A stretch of DNA of 64,000 bases from Atopsyche davidsoni (lineage: Eukaryota; Arthropoda; Insecta; Trichoptera; Hydrobiosidae). Below, one piece after another: positions 34,900 through 48,463 of this stretch (position 1 is its first letter; each line of letters starts with the position of its first letter). The stretch spans positions 1,568,501 to 1,632,500 of the forward strand of contig JAILWY010000005.1 in NCBI GenBank assembly GCA_022113835.1, written 5' to 3'. The translations under genes and the position numbers were made by a program. The notes under the pieces are model-generated. The model was given only the letters and a program-made list of their open reading frames with translations. It made no database searches and was not told the origin of the DNA.

Positions 34900-35180
34900 A
34901 CTCTCAAATAAAAGCACACATTTATGGTGGAAATTAAGTAGGCAATATATTCGGGTGCAATCTTTACAGCCGGAATCGCGTCTCTGATAACTGGCAAGTG
35001 TCTCGGGACTACACGCGCGCTGTAAACGAGATCTCAGAAGCAAATTTAGGACTCGAAAGAGCAAATTTAGGGTCTCCATAACGCAGCTCAAATGGGCATT
35101 ATAACTCAGGGGTTCTTATAAAGAAGCGGAGTGAGCTTAGCCGTATCCGGCGAGGACTGGTCTCGGCACCGTTAGAACAT
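34900..35180. promoter_or_regulatory. candidate regulatory island
   Basis: Complex, moderately GC-rich sequence with overlapping minus-strand frames of no recognisable content (34704-34997, 34732-35091). It has a short direct repeat, AGCAAATTTAGG, at about 35038 and 35059. Confidence 0.3.
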
Positions 35181-35638
35181 ACTTAAATTGTTTTCGGAAA
35201 TCGGTAACGATTCAAATAGAGAGACTATCGACAAGGAGACCATTATTTTGTATAATATATTTGGGATACCATTGATTCAAATTTCTAATCTGAAATACAT
35301 GATTTTTCAAGGTTGTAAAAAAAAGCCAAAAAATGTTCAAAGTCTCATATCGGAAGTCAAAATATGTGTCAATATATTATAACCATAGCAAATAATTACA
35401 AATGTGACTTCAATTTTTGAATATTAAAATATACCACAAATTCATTTGAGGCTACTTTTATAAATAAACAAAAAGCCATTTAAGACAAAACAGGCTACGA
35501 ATTTTTTTATATATGACATATGTGTGGTCACCCTAAAATTTTTTGCAAAGTTTTCTTTGGTTTATTTTTTAAAATAAAAAGAATGTCTAATAAGAAAGAT
35601 ATAATAGCACAAAAAAATTGAAATTCATAGGAGACTGA

Positions 35639-35640
<2 letters not shown>

Positions 35641-35675
<35 letters not shown>
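35641..35675. repeat. poly-T tract
   Basis: 35 consecutive T. It could be the poly-A tail of a minus-strand retroposed copy ending here, but no body was recognised next to it. Confidence 0.9.
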
Positions 35676-35689
35676 CATAAAAGTGACCC

Positions 35690-35960
35690 GTTGTAAGAAA
35701 GATATCTGGCCACCCCAGCAGCGAGAGCCCATGGTGATGGCTTAGCGGAGGCGGTGATAAGTAGGCGACCGGGAAATTGGAGTTTGAAGCAGGGCGGGGG
35801 AGAAATATTTAGTTTCGATCGGTAATGACGCCATTTTGCATCGATTGTCCCGATGAAAAATGGCTGGCTCCGCGGGACGCGATTGCGAGCCGCGGGGGGC
35901 GCGGGCACGCCGGGAAATCACGCGGATTTACTGGAAATAGTGACTTCATTTACTGCTACA
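35690..35960. promoter_or_regulatory. GC-rich island
   Basis: Strongly GC-rich around 35860-35930, with several CpG. Short frames on both strands (35675-35908 minus, 35825-36031 plus) are not recognisable. Confidence 0.3.
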
Positions 35961-36599
35961 TGGACTCTTCTTTTATTGGAGGAATTTCAAAATGGGTGAG
36001 ATTATACGTACAAAGGAATGCGTTCGCATAGAAAGCCTTCTGATAAAATTGAGAAAATAATGATTAAAGGGAAACAAATGATAAAATAAGATTTCAATTT
36101 TGAACACATTCAATATTTAGGCAATTGATTCACAAATAAAACGATAAGATTTAAAAAAAAAAAGTTTAATAATATAAGAACCTAAAAACAATGGCCTATT
36201 GCCATGGGTTGTTGCTAGGAGCTAAAACACTGATTCTGCAAAAGTACTACGTGAAATATTTGAGGAACTAAAATGCTAATATGAAAATTTTGTAAAACAT
36301 CGCCTAATGATAGAGGTTTACGGTTTTATTGTTTTTCAAGACAACTGATTTTATTTTTTACCCTATTAAGACAGCATCAATTCTCATTTTGAACATAGCC
36401 TTAGACGATAAAATAGTTTATCCCTTACTTGTAATTTACCAAGCAGTAAAATAATAATGTCAAGTATTTCGTTACAAGACGATATCATGTTTAGTACACT
36501 TGATCAAAACGGCTCTGATTTTATCGTTTTCGCGATCCGTCAGCAATAACGTACTAAATCAATAAACATGAAAAAAAAAAAAAAAAAAAAAACAACCGC
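35961..36599. other. AT-rich non-coding sequence
   Basis: No supported gene. A poly-A run of about 20 bases lies at 36571-36591. Confidence 0.4.
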
Positions 36600-36965
36600 A
36601 CATTCAAAGAATAATAAAACGAGATAGCAAATCCATCAAGCGGGGAACATCGGCGACAGAAATAGCCGCTGATAAAAACCGAGACACATCTCTATCACGC
36701 CGTTGGATTGCGCCATTTGGCCGCCGAAATCGTGTTAAACGAGCATTAGGCCGAATAAAAACATCCCCCGCGACAGGGAGGCGTATCTTTCATGGATAAA
36801 CAACAGGCGATGTGCCCCCGATAGCTTCAGCACGCCGGCGTCATACAAAACGCCCATTTGAAACGGTGGCATTACGAGCTGTCCTGTCTTGAATCCCAAA
36901 TGGACCGCCGGGTTCTTTGTTTTCCGTTGATTAGAGAAATAGAGAGCCGACAGCCACTCAAAGAA
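36600..36965. promoter_or_regulatory. strong candidate regulatory island
   Basis: About 360 bp of GC-balanced, high-complexity sequence with no long frame. It holds GCCATTTGGCC, TTTGTTTTCCG, ACAAAACGCCC and GATTAGAG motifs. It resembles an insect enhancer in composition; it cannot be assigned to a gene. Confidence 0.4.
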
Positions 36966-37970
36966 AAATCAGCGCGAGTGTAAGATGTTTTCTCGCAAAT
37001 TCCATAAATTGCGGACCGGATGCCTCTTTGCTCGGAATTCTTTGATAAGTAATACGTAATTCTTTGTGACAGGGGGTGGGGTGGGATATGGCGCGATCGG
37101 ATCTTCCAGTGTATCTTGGCACTTTTTTGTTTGCTTGTCGTTAATCGAAAAGACGATCCCGTTGAAAAATATACACAATGAGACTTTTATCATATTCTCA
37201 ATATAAATCCCAGAAGTAAAACGATTTTTTAACTTGACTTGATATTGAACATAATATTAGAACAAAAAAGTTTTGACATATTGACGGATCTCTTAAAATA
37301 CAGTATAATATGTAATTGTCCTACAATAAACAAGAAAATCCTAATATAATGGAATGCCACCAAGTACCTTCTATCAGAAATATTTAATATAAAAGTAACA
37401 TAAAAAAATGCCATATCTGATTGGAAGATCTAGTAGAAACTTCAGAATTGGGATCTGTATCAAATAAATTTGAAGCTATCTGAGCTTACGAGGACTTCGG
37501 TATTTTTTCGATACGATAAATCACTCCGAAACAACGAAACTCACACAAAGCATTGATTTTGTTTATTATGGATTACAGAGTGTGTGGCGTGCTCTTTAGC
37601 TTTTATATAAAATTCCTATACCATGATATTTAAATCGGATATTGATTGAAAATATGAAATGTTTGTGAAGACAGCGAGGTTTTTTTTTGTGATTGTAACT
37701 GAAGTGTTGAAATTTTTTATTTCAGGAAATAGGTCTAAAATATTTTGTTTGGGCAAGCGATATTTGAAACTTTTATATTTATAGATAAATAGGTTTTATT
37801 CCTCTGTAATTTTTTTTTGTTTAAACGAACAGATATTAAATAAAATAATAATATAATTTACAAACAAATATTATAATATATCAAAAGTAATTAAAACAAT
37901 TATATGTCTATTTTGTGGATTGAACGTCAATCAAGTGCATTTTAATTACTTTTACAGGCTTATATTATTT
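36966..37970. other. AT-rich non-coding sequence
   Basis: No supported gene. The segment 37907-37932 is shared with 23480-23505. Confidence 0.4.
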
Positions 37971-38115
37971 TACTAATATGATAAGGCATATTTTTTCACT
38001 CATTAAAAATGATTTAAAGAAACTCTCAGAAAAATATAATAGTGACTTGTGTAGGATCCTACATAAGTCATTTTAATTTTCAATGTGTGAAAAATTATGC
38101 CTAATCATATTAGTA
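37971..38115. mobile_element. fold-back SINE-related copy
   Basis: Two 40-base arms (37971-38010 and 38076-38115) are inverted copies with 36 of 40 positions agreeing. The left arm plus GATTTAAAGAAACTCTCAGA is the reverse complement of the SINE body seen at 39215-39290. The right arm is the same body in forward orientation. Between them is a near-perfect 28-base palindrome centred on GTAGGATCCTAC (38043-38070, 13 of 14 pairs). Confidence 0.7.
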
Positions 38116-39179
38116 AAAAAAAGATTGTAAAATATGAATTGAAGATTGTTTACCCTCTATTAAAAAAGTGCTATTCAAAATAGTCGCATAAGACTCCACA
38201 ATCTATTTTATTATTTTAAATATATTATAATATTTATCATATGCAAAACTAACATCTTATGAATGAACTATTTGTTCTGTGGTTTTATTCAGTAGCTTTC
38301 ATTCACTTCAAGGCTCTAACAAATATCAGAATCATTGCTAAACTAGCAAAACCAGTCTTAAAAATGTCATAGTATTTCACATAACACATTTTCTAAAAGC
38401 CTTTTAATGCAAACAGAATAGCAGAAAGCAGTATTTACGATATGATTGTGATAATGTAATCGATAAAGTAATTTATCACGGCTATAAAGAGATCAAAAAA
38501 TACACAAACAAGACAGAAAATATTCCAAGTCCCGAGATGTCCGATAAAATGTCTCCACGTGAGTTCGGGTCGTGTTTGACATTTCGCTCCGGACTCGGGC
38601 GTTTGAACTGAAAACATTGCGCTGTATTATAATAGTATCGTAAAGAACCATGCATACTGCGTATCAGATAATGCTTTTAGATTCATCATTTTTTATACAA
38701 AACAACTAATATACCCAGAAACAGAGGGATTATAAATGTAACAAAGATCATTTGTAAATCCATATTTTATAGAAGAGTGGAATAAAATGTTTTCGATGAC
38801 TATTTTTTGATATTTGTTTAATACCATTTTCCATCTATTTGTGGTGATTTTGTAAAGTATAAGCTCAAAGACAATAATTGTTGTTAAAAAAATTGTAGAC
38901 GCAGTTGGAATTTGAACCCATTGATCGAAAATTTGATGACTTTGTCTTTATTCTCTCTTTTTTTTATATTTACAATAAGAACTTAAGCTTTTATCTATGC
39001 ATTTTTTTTGTGTTGATTTGAATGTATTCAGAAAATAACTTTATGTAAAAAATATTACTTTTTATCATTTAAATAAAACAATTTTTTTGTACTATCTAGT
39101 TTTTCCCACCCTAACCAAGAACGTGTCATTTTGTTCATGGGACTCACAATATATAAAATGTTCATTATAAAAATCACTG
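38116..39179. other. AT-rich non-coding sequence
   Basis: No supported gene. A sequence resembling a reversed B box (GGAATTTGAACCCA, about 38909-38922) may be a SINE scrap. Confidence 0.35.
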
Positions 39180-39348
39180 GAGATGTGGGTTCAAATCCCA
39201 CACAAATCACGATGATATTTTTTTGAGAGTTTCTTTAATCAATTTTCAATATTTGAAAAAATGTACGTAATCATTATAAATCAATAAAACCTGTATAGGC
39301 CAAATCGTACTTCCTGTGAGACGGTATTCACAAAAACAATAATATATG
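39180..39348 (+). mobile_element. SINE copy, 5'-truncated, with target-site duplication
   Basis: The copy begins inside the tRNA-like head just before the B box (GGGTTCAAATCCC, 39187-39199), continues through the family body and ends with CCTGTATAGGCCAAATCGTA and the CTTCCTGTGAGACGG tail. AAAATCACTG flanks it on both sides (39170-39179 and 39349-39358) as a perfect 10-bp target-site duplication. This shows insertion by retroposition. Confidence 0.85.
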
Positions 39349-39599
39349 AAAATCACTGTTTTTTTTTTAGATAATACTGTAAGAAATGTTATTCAAAATA
39401 TGCCAAACAATATTCCTTTTCTTACGAAAATATAAATTTTAGTTTTACTTTTTACACTGATAAAAACAATGTAAAATGTATATATCAAAATTTAAAAACA
39501 AAAAAAATATATTCATGTTTAAAAACTAATGAATCCATCTAAACGTGAAACTGTATTGCATAGTTATAGACGGTAAATTAAAATATGAAGTCGGTCCAA
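39349..39599. other. AT-rich non-coding sequence
   Basis: Nothing supported. Confidence 0.4.
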
Positions 39600-39930
39600 T
39601 AGCATCCGGTGTGCATGCGCCTTTATGCTCCAGGGAGGACGGAACTCCTCGCGGTCACTCTCGATTGCTCCGCGGCAGCCTCTATCTCCAGGCCATCGCG
39701 GCTTACGACGTCGTCATATCGAGCAGATCGACCGACGAGCTATTCAAATATTCCTTTTTCTCTAACCTTTGCTGGAGAGCCACGTTGTTGATCGTAGCTG
39801 GCAACTGCGGCCATCAGTGGCGCTAGAAGACGGACGGTTAAAATACACTCAAGGGAAACAGTAATAAAATGGTTGCTTGTAGCAGTCTCCTATATCTCGT
39901 CGTCATATCGAGTGGATCGGCTGATTTAAA
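39600..39930. promoter_or_regulatory. candidate regulatory island with short direct repeat
   Basis: A GC-rich block with CGTCGTCATATCGAG repeated at about 39709 and 39899, each followed by a GATCG-type continuation. Frames on the plus strand (39545-39826, 39869-40159) have no recognisable domain. Confidence 0.3.
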
Positions 39931-41639
39931 TGTGCCTTTACTAATACAGCTGACTGTGTTGAGAAAGGAAAGTAGAGCAAGTTTGGTGGCAGAGAAGTTA
40001 AGGCAGTTGCTTCCAGCCTTTAAATTGCCTCTGGTGTCCCATTACCTGGCTAAATCGTGTCATTTAATTAATTTAATTGTCACTTTATGTCGATTATTGA
40101 TTTTTTTACAGAGTATTGAAAAAACTATAAATTATATTTACCTATTTTTTATTATTTAATTAACGTCCATTTTCAGGGTAAAAAAAAATCTTGAAGATGT
40201 TGAAAAATTGGATAAAATGACGACTTTTCAAAACCAAAGTTTGTTAAAGATTTTGTTTTTTTTAATTTTTAAAGTAATATATCGCACAGGGTTTATATTA
40301 AATATTGAATTCCAATTTGAAAAAATATATATAAATGTTTAGAACTCTCGGAAAAGGGACATGACGAATCCCCAAATTCCTACACTTCAATCGGAAAAAC
40401 ACATATTTATCATATTAATAGTAAATTTATATGAAATAAAAATATATTTTGTTCGGAAGAAGGGATTTATCAAACTTTTTGCATTTAGATTTTTTTGATT
40501 GGTGCAGTCGATTTTTCGCAAAACGGACTAGAAAATAATAAAATAAACTCGATTATAGGACCCTTAAGGAAATACGCGCAAGCAATACATACTCATAAAT
40601 ACGGAGTTCTAGTAGTTTAATGTGGCATTATTGGATTAACATATAATGCATTAAAGAGAAACAATTATGAAGCGTTCGCTTGTTGATTCATAGTAGCAGA
40701 CATTTTCAGTTTTGACCTAAAATATCAATTGTTATATTTTTATAACTGTAATATTTTAATTTAAATAAATGTTTGTCTCCAGCCTCAAAATATAACCAAG
40801 ATATATGATACAAAAATAAACTAACATATTTGTTCACTTAAACTATTTTCTATTCAAATCACTGCTTTCGTTAATAAAATTATTTTTGTTTCAGTAGCCC
40901 GAAGCGTTTGCTTTGGTTAAAATTTAACAATTTCTATGTTACAGGTAATAGTGTTTGCCAACAGAAATGTCAAAATACATCAAATAATCGCTTTGGAATT
41001 GCTTCCAAAATCCTGATTTAAGTCGTGAATGCTCGGAGTTTCTAAAGGCAGTATTATTTTACTGCCCAAAAACTCGTTTTGGAGTGAAAGAGACGTCATT
41101 ATCTTAATTCGTGTTGTAACGTTTTTGTAACTATACAAGATTCGGTTTTAATCCCGTGTAATTTTAGTGTTTTCGATAAGATAGGCCGAATAAATTAAAT
41201 AAACGATCGCTTTTGAACCTTTCTGAAAACGGATTTATTTTTACGGAGTTATGTTGAATTTCAATTTTTTTTTTTTGCGTTCGACTTTATGTAAAGTGTC
41301 TAGCACGTACAATATTTTTAATTAATATGCATAAAAATAACATTTTCTAATTATAATAAAATAATTCACTATTTAGATGAACGTGTAAATTCATATCAAA
41401 ATTAGCGACATTTTTTACAAATCCTCTAAAAATGCGGATGATTCTATTGAATATTAATTGTTTATTTCTTTTAAAAAAATCACTTCTTTAAATTTCGCTT
41501 TTCTTAAATTGTTATGTCGCATATTACTTCCTAATATAATATTCATTGTATTGAATGAATAATTGTCGATAAATCTGCTCTAAATACTAGCATTAAACGT
41601 GTACTCAAATGTAAAATACAACCCTATCAAATTCATTTA
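39931..41639. other. AT-rich non-coding sequence
   Basis: No supported gene. Confidence 0.4.
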
Positions 41640-41890
41640 AATTTTCACGTTAGACAGAAATCATTACGAGGTGCTTATAATCGGGCCTGCCTTACGTGTC
41701 TGGCAATTATCATAGCAATTCCATCACGCGATCGGTAATTGCTCAGGCCCATAGAAAACCTTATCGGGTTACCTCAACGGCTTATTACAGACGCTAAATG
41801 TCAACCTGAGAGGTAAATTATAGTTCATTACTGTATTTGTTCCCGGTCGTTCACAATCCCGCAGATTTGTTACCACCACCGAATCTCGTT
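41640..41890. promoter_or_regulatory. strong candidate regulatory island
   Basis: A block of high-complexity sequence without a frame, with TTATAATCGGGC, GGCAATTATCATAGC, CGATCGGTAATTGC and GGCTTATTACAG motifs. The TAAT/ATTA cores and GC balance suggest a conserved enhancer. Confidence 0.4.
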
Positions 41891-42813
41891 TGCTAAAATT
41901 ATCATGTTAGGGAAGGCGTGAGACCTGAGAGGCCTCCGAGATGTATAATTTGTGATGAAATTCAAGTAAACATGAGTCACTAGTGTAATAATGTAATAAT
42001 AGTTTATACTCAAATAAATGTTTTTGGGTTATCGACTTACTTTTTAAACGAAGATATTTTTTTTTATATTTAATAACTATGGTTGATATAATGATCATGT
42101 ATGTTTATATGAAATATTTAATTAAAAATATATAACATAATGGAACAACTATTAGATACTTTTGATTTGTATATAATTAAATCCACATGTACTTTATATA
42201 GTTTTACACAACAGGTGTGAGTAAGCATTGAGTGTGTATCACGCAATGCTAAGACACAGTCGTATAATCATCAAATACTTTTCATCTCTTTGAGATTATC
42301 CTCGGTTCCATTTGTCACATTATTACGGTGGTTAAAATGTCATCAAAACTGGGTATTACTTACCTTGATGAAATCAAATTGATACTTTCGTATTAGTTAA
42401 ACCAACAGATGGATCTTGCAACAGTGAAATAACCGAGGTATAAGGTTGGCATTTGTTAATGCGACTTTAATAATATGATTATAGTTGTGTTGCCAAATAT
42501 AAGCTGACATAAACTTACTCTTTAGTAGGTTATTCTAGTTATACTTCACATATGACCAGTTAAATGATATATCTGCTATCGAATTACCAAGAAGGTAATA
42601 ATTGAGTCTGAATTATTGCAAAAAAATCGTACACTAGAAAATATTTACTCCTATGAAAATTTAGTTCTAATATATCTAAATAGAATAGTATTGATGAAAA
42701 TTAATGATGTCAGTTTATTTTCATTATTAAAACAATAAAGTGACAAAAAAAATAAGACATGTTCTTAATAATTAAAAAGTTTTCACTCTACATTTGCATG
42801 TGATTTTATCGAT

Positions 42814-42817
<4 letters not shown>
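41891..42817. other. AT-rich non-coding sequence
   Basis: Nothing supported. Confidence 0.4.

Positions 42818-42903
<86 letters not shown>
42818..42903. repeat. (AT)n microsatellite
   Basis: About 86 bp of AT dinucleotides. Confidence 0.97.
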
Positions 42904-42904
<1 letters not shown>

Positions 42905-43069
42905 GTATATATAGAGAATTGTTAGAATGGGTGAAAAGGTTGCTTCCAGAGACATACGAGTAACGATTGATATAGACAGATGTTTTTATAATTATATGAT
43001 CAAACGATATGCGTATTTTAATAAGTATGTGCTTCTATTTAAGGTATTTTCAACCAGGTGTGGAAAGCA

Positions 43070-43290
43070 ATTTTAAAACAGAAAAGTACGGCGTCAAAAC
43101 AAACCGCTTGGCGAGGAGACCAGGCCCGTAATCAGGCGGCTAAATTTCACGATGGCCAATTGTTCATCGTCTTGTTAGTAATACATAATAACCAGAATTA
43201 GTCGGCCCGATAACAGGGCCAAACTAGGCTGTTCACCAGCTAACTGGGCGCAAAGTGCACCTGTCCCGACTGTGCCTTCGCAACACCTGG
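43070..43290. promoter_or_regulatory. candidate regulatory island
   Basis: GC-balanced and complex, with GGCCCGTAATCAGG, GGCCAATTGTTC and GTTAGTAATAC. No useful frame. Confidence 0.35.
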
Positions 43291-44439
43291 ATTTTTTTAT
43301 CGGTTCCTTTGAAAATTGGGTGCATGTGAAGTGATTTCGGTTTTGAAGTATTAATTTTGATGTGGCATTTAGACAAAAAATAAGATCACCTTTCACAGAA
43401 GGCGTTTTTTTTTTTTTGCCTTTGTTCTAGGGTTGATGAATAATACATTTTGTTGAATGATTTTGATTTGAGGAATTTCGACGCCAAAAATGTGAATTTG
43501 ATGGATTGTGAGTCAGAAGTTTTGCCTAAAATAATATTTTAAAAATACTCACACAGATTACTTTTATTGATTTAAAATCAATATTCGCAGCTGCTGTTTA
43601 AATAACATGTTGGTTTTTTAAGCTTAGACTTTGCATATTATTAAAAATTTTGTTACAAAGTATAAAATAATGTTTCAGTTATAATGACAATTTTCACTTA
43701 CCAACTACTTACTAAAAATATACAAAGATATTATTATTTGCCGGTAAGTCGATTTTTATTGCATACAAACTATTGACCGTATTCAAAAAGCTTATTTCGC
43801 TTTACTCGTACCTCATATTTTCGTGTATTTTTTTTAAAATAACAACTATTATAAATATAAATATATGTCTTTTAAACATTTATTTAATATCTTATATGTT
43901 CAATAGTAATAATAGAATTTTTATAAATATTTAAAATAAAACACAAATATATTTTTTTATAAGTGATTCAACTATAATGTCGCAAAAATCATATTTGGCG
44001 TACTTACGTTCGTATACAAGATACTCCCCCTGTTGCAACTTTGTTTGTCGACAAATACACTCCGCAATCTCAAACGTCATAGATGCGTATGATTATTATA
44101 TCTTCTTTTATTGATATATTTTATCAAACCAAAACAATACTACATATATTCATGGGTTGGTTGGCAGGAGTAACTTGAGTGGGTGATGACTACATACAAA
44201 TACCTTTATCTAGTATTTTATTAACAACGACTCGATGATGATGATAAATGCATTAATATCACTTCTGAATATTTTTAACCCTATCATTATGCTTACTACT
44301 GAATCAATTATATCAATCAATTTAACAAAAAAAAAACCAATTTAACCCTAAAGCACCACACCTCAAAATAACACCTTTTCGATACAAAAAAAAAAAAAAA
44401 ATTAATACATTAAAACTTATAATAACTTTAAGCCGTCAA
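43291..44439. other. AT-rich non-coding sequence
   Basis: Nothing supported apart from short poly-T and poly-A runs. Confidence 0.4.
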
Positions 44440-44720
44440 GCGCTCATAAGAAGAAGCGAGCATTGGTTCGTTTGCACCCAATCTAAAGTAATTTCGAAGG
44501 GTGGTGTTGATATCCCATTTAGGGCGGACTTGGCCCGAAACGCCCACATCCTAACACCTTGGCAGATCTTCGTCTGTCTCGTCTGGAGCAGCAATTTGCC
44601 GTCAGGATGTTCCGATCGAGCGGTCAGATAGTCCCTCCCAGAGCGGAGGAAACTAATTAACCGACCCTCGTCACAATGGAGACTTTTTAAAAAAATACCG
44701 CGTCCGGGCGTTTTGGACCC
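44440..44720. promoter_or_regulatory. strong candidate regulatory island
   Basis: About 280 bp of GC-rich complex sequence with no frame longer than chance. It includes AACTAATTAACCG at about 44650. Confidence 0.4.
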
Positions 44721-45224
44721 TGGCCGAATTTTGCATATATTTGAATATTTTTTGTTGTTGTTATTAATATTATTAGATAGTTACTGATACTGTGTGTTTG
44801 TATTTTATTTATTTTCGACCGGAAGGAGTCAATTAAAAGTTGCACACCTTGCAAAAGTTATTTCATTAGTAAGTGATCACTTTTGGCTAATTTGTATTTT
44901 TAACAGACAGCGGGTCATGTTTTATTTATTTTTAATTTTGTTTTGCTTTTTCCTTGAACCTCTTTAGAGTTATGGCATATAAAGCCTATAAGTCATAGAA
45001 AAATCATAGTCATGAGACATAAGTATTTTTTTTCGTTGTTAGTATTGAGACAGTTATGATTATAAAGAATTTATATAGTTTTTGCTAAGCTGGCTGGATC
45101 AATTTCTTTTGCCAGAGAAGCAGCGGGTAACGTTACACAAAAAGTACCAAAAAGTCCAAAACGTAAGAATTATTAATTACATAGCAAATAATTTGTATAC
45201 TATGAGGAACAATAACAGGACAAT
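44721..45224. other. AT-rich non-coding sequence
   Basis: Nothing supported. Confidence 0.4.
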
Positions 45225-45480
45225 TCATTAGAGCGATTAATTTCCCTTGCAGGAGAGGCAAGTGCCGGGAATGGTTTGGCGCGGGTATTAACGCTCGCAC
45301 AGCCTGCATACTAAAGTTGCATTATACAGAACGCTTTTTAACGGCCTATCCCGAAATGCAATCTAAATTTGCAAACAGATTGCCATTAAATCAAAATGTA
45401 TCGCCGCGAAGCACGCACAAACTTGCGGACCCTCCAAAGATCTAGTCGGCGCAGTTACTAGTAAACTGTGTTGCGCGACA
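45225..45480. promoter_or_regulatory. strong candidate regulatory island
   Basis: Complex sequence with GAGCGATTAATTTCCC, GCCATTAAATC and TTTTTAACGGCC. GC-balanced and without a frame. Confidence 0.4.
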
Positions 45481-48463
45481 CGACTGAATAAATGTTTTTT
45501 CATAATTACGTGTTTGACGCATTACTATATATTTTTTAATTTTTATTATTCTTAGACATTCAACATCTAAGAATAATAGCACTAATTGCCATAAAAGACC
45601 CATTAATAAACTAGTTTAGTAAGATGGTCACTAAATTCCACTGAGAAAAAAGTTTATATTAGACTTCTATCTAAAAATACTCATTACTACTAATGCTATT
45701 CAATATATATTTTACTATTTGACTGCGGAAATTTACAAATAATTGAATTAACAGAACTAGTTTGTATTTTCCCATTTTATGATACATCACACATTTCTTT
45801 AAAAAATTTCGATTCAATAATTTCATTAGAAGTTTTTTTAAAAGTATATTCTTATGGTTTGTGCTTTTTTTCTTTTGGTATACCTAGCAGTGATTTTTGA
45901 AATTCTTGAAATCTCAAATCTGTTATTTTTTTACCAAGCTATTGTATTGTCACACGTTATGTATATTTTCAGAAAAGAAACAGTTTGAAACCACAAGTGC
46001 GTAACTTCATACAGACTCTTGATGGCTTGCATTGAAAAGTCCAAAGAACTTTTGCTTCAAAGGGAAAGCGAGAGAGTGATTATCGGAAGCCTGAGAGTGA
46101 AGGAGACGCCTGTGGTGGCTGCACCCGAGATTAACTTCATGTCTCCGGTAAAACTTAGATTACGCCTCGCTGCTTAACTAGGCTCAAGCAACAAATAAAT
46201 TATTTCACTATATTATAGTTATTAAGACTTCACAGCGTCGATTACTATGCGCATAATTGGTGGAATTATGACATCATGCACGAAAATATCTTCACGTTTT
46301 TATATTTACTGTAATTATTTTTTTCCGTATGGTAGTTTTTTTGGGAAAATCTCGTACGTACTGATAGTGATGATTATTCAACATTTTGTTTTCGTGCATG
46401 TTACAACATTACTTCTTCAAGACAAAGTTTACTATAAAGAAATATTATAATCAACATACCAAAAGGAACTTATTTCTGATCAAAAATGTATTACAGTAAT
46501 AGATAATAATTGTGTTATCACTGAAACATTTGTGTTTTAACAAAGTTTAATACCTATGTGATTACACTCAATAAACTTTTTGATACATGATTAATATAAA
46601 AACATTTCACACGTCTTTGAATGACTTGATTGGGATAACACAATGAGCTTAAAAAAAATATTCACAGACGATTACTCTCACACACTGGGTGTAAGATTTA
46701 TCGAACACATAATTAGTTGCAACTGCAAATTTCTTCAATAAATACGTTCTCGCTCGAAGCTTATTCGACCCGCTGGCCGTAGATAAATCAAAAGATAAAG
46801 TTATTCATAAACTGGCAACTCTACCTACTCGGGTGTGAATATGTTACGTTAAGATTAATCGCACATATAAATCCACTCTGTGTTTTATCATGTTTCGATT
46901 TTCAGCAAGTTGTGAATAAAATAAATAAAACAAGACCTCCTTCCATTTTATGTGCTCCTGTATTCTGATCTCATAGTTAATCAATGTGCTGTTTGAATTT
47001 TTTTAATTTTAATTTTATTCATGGAACTATTCATGATCATATAGATACTGCATAATCTTTGAGAAATATACCATGTTTAAAAAAAAAAATTATAGTCGAT
47101 GGTTATACATACACCATCTACATAAATGTAATAATATAATGATGTTATTATTATTAATATTTTCTTCGTAAAGAGAATACAGTAAAAATTATATATTTGT
47201 TGATTTAATATTGTGCTACAAGTTGATAAGTTCAATTCAATAAACTTATGATTTAAAATAATTTTAGATTATATTTTTTACCAGCGTTAAGAATTTGAAT
47301 TGCTATATACTAAGCAATCATACTGTACAAATAATAATATAAGAATTTCTGTATATAATGGGAAGGCAATCTAGTCATGGCAATTTGAACCAATGACAAT
47401 GCACAGTTGTAAAAATATTTGAAGAATCTAGTCGGATATCAGGTGAACTTCAAACTAACTAAAGCAGCATACACACGCCGCAACACAATAGACAACCGAA
47501 TGGTAATAATGAAATATCTTCCTGTAATTTTATATTTCTTACTAGTTATATTTACCTATGTTTTAATTTCAATTTATTAAAGCAAGAAATCAAAATTATA
47601 AACATAAGAGAATAAAGAAGAACTTGTACGATTAAAATAACCTATATCATGCTCATAAATTATTTTAGTTTTGATGGCAAATGATTTTAAATATATATAA
47701 GTTGCTTAGTGAGTGTGTTAATATATTAATTATTTTCAAAAAACTATTATGATTGAGTCAGTGTGACAGCCGAAAATTTTCCATGTATGCGAGCGTTACA
47801 CCGGTGTGGCGCAAACTTTTTGTATCAAATTGATTTAAATGCTTATTCAATGGAAAGTTTTTTTATTTTTCATATTCGCCAGAACTAAATACTTTCTAAA
47901 TGTTTTTTGCACAAGATAATGTAAAAAAATATTAATTGACCTACAGTCACTAACAGGGTTGTCACAAATGTATATTTTACCACGAGGCTTTAAATATTCT
48001 TGCATAAGGTGTTTTAAATATATTTTTTTGTATTCAAATAGTTTTTATTGTTTTAAGTTAAGTAAGCAACGCATTATTAGATAAATTATTTAGTATTCTA
48101 TAAAAAAAATTGCGCGTTAGTATATTTACAACAAACAGGGTGTACTCACTGAGGTACACGACGCAACATCAAATTCTCTCGCGTACATCAAACTTTAAAA
48201 GAATAGAGAATAATTGTACGTAATTTCGGGTCGGTTAACAAGGAGAGCGAGACGGCGCTACGCGGCAGGAGGGGGTGCGAGGGAGAGGGCAAGAGCGGCA
48301 AGGTGTTATTACGTATAACTAGATTGGGCAGGTGCCGAAAGACGCCCCGGTAAATTATTCCCTCTGTGTGCAAGGGCCGCACTAAGCGGCCGCAGCTATG
48401 CAGTATATTTTAAAAACAAACTTCATACTAGTATGAAGTGATGATTAAATGAATATACGAGTA
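45481..48463. other. AT-rich non-coding sequence
   Basis: No supported gene. A GC-rich patch at 48190-48400 has a 64-codon minus frame of low complexity. At 47467-47499 there is a single copy of the terminal repeat of the 53433-53762 element. Confidence 0.4.
47467..47499 (+). repeat. solo end of the 53-kb TIR element family
   Basis: GCATACACACGCCGCAACAC followed by AATAGACAACCGA matches the left end at 53446-53478 with a few changes. No partner was found nearby. Confidence 0.6.
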
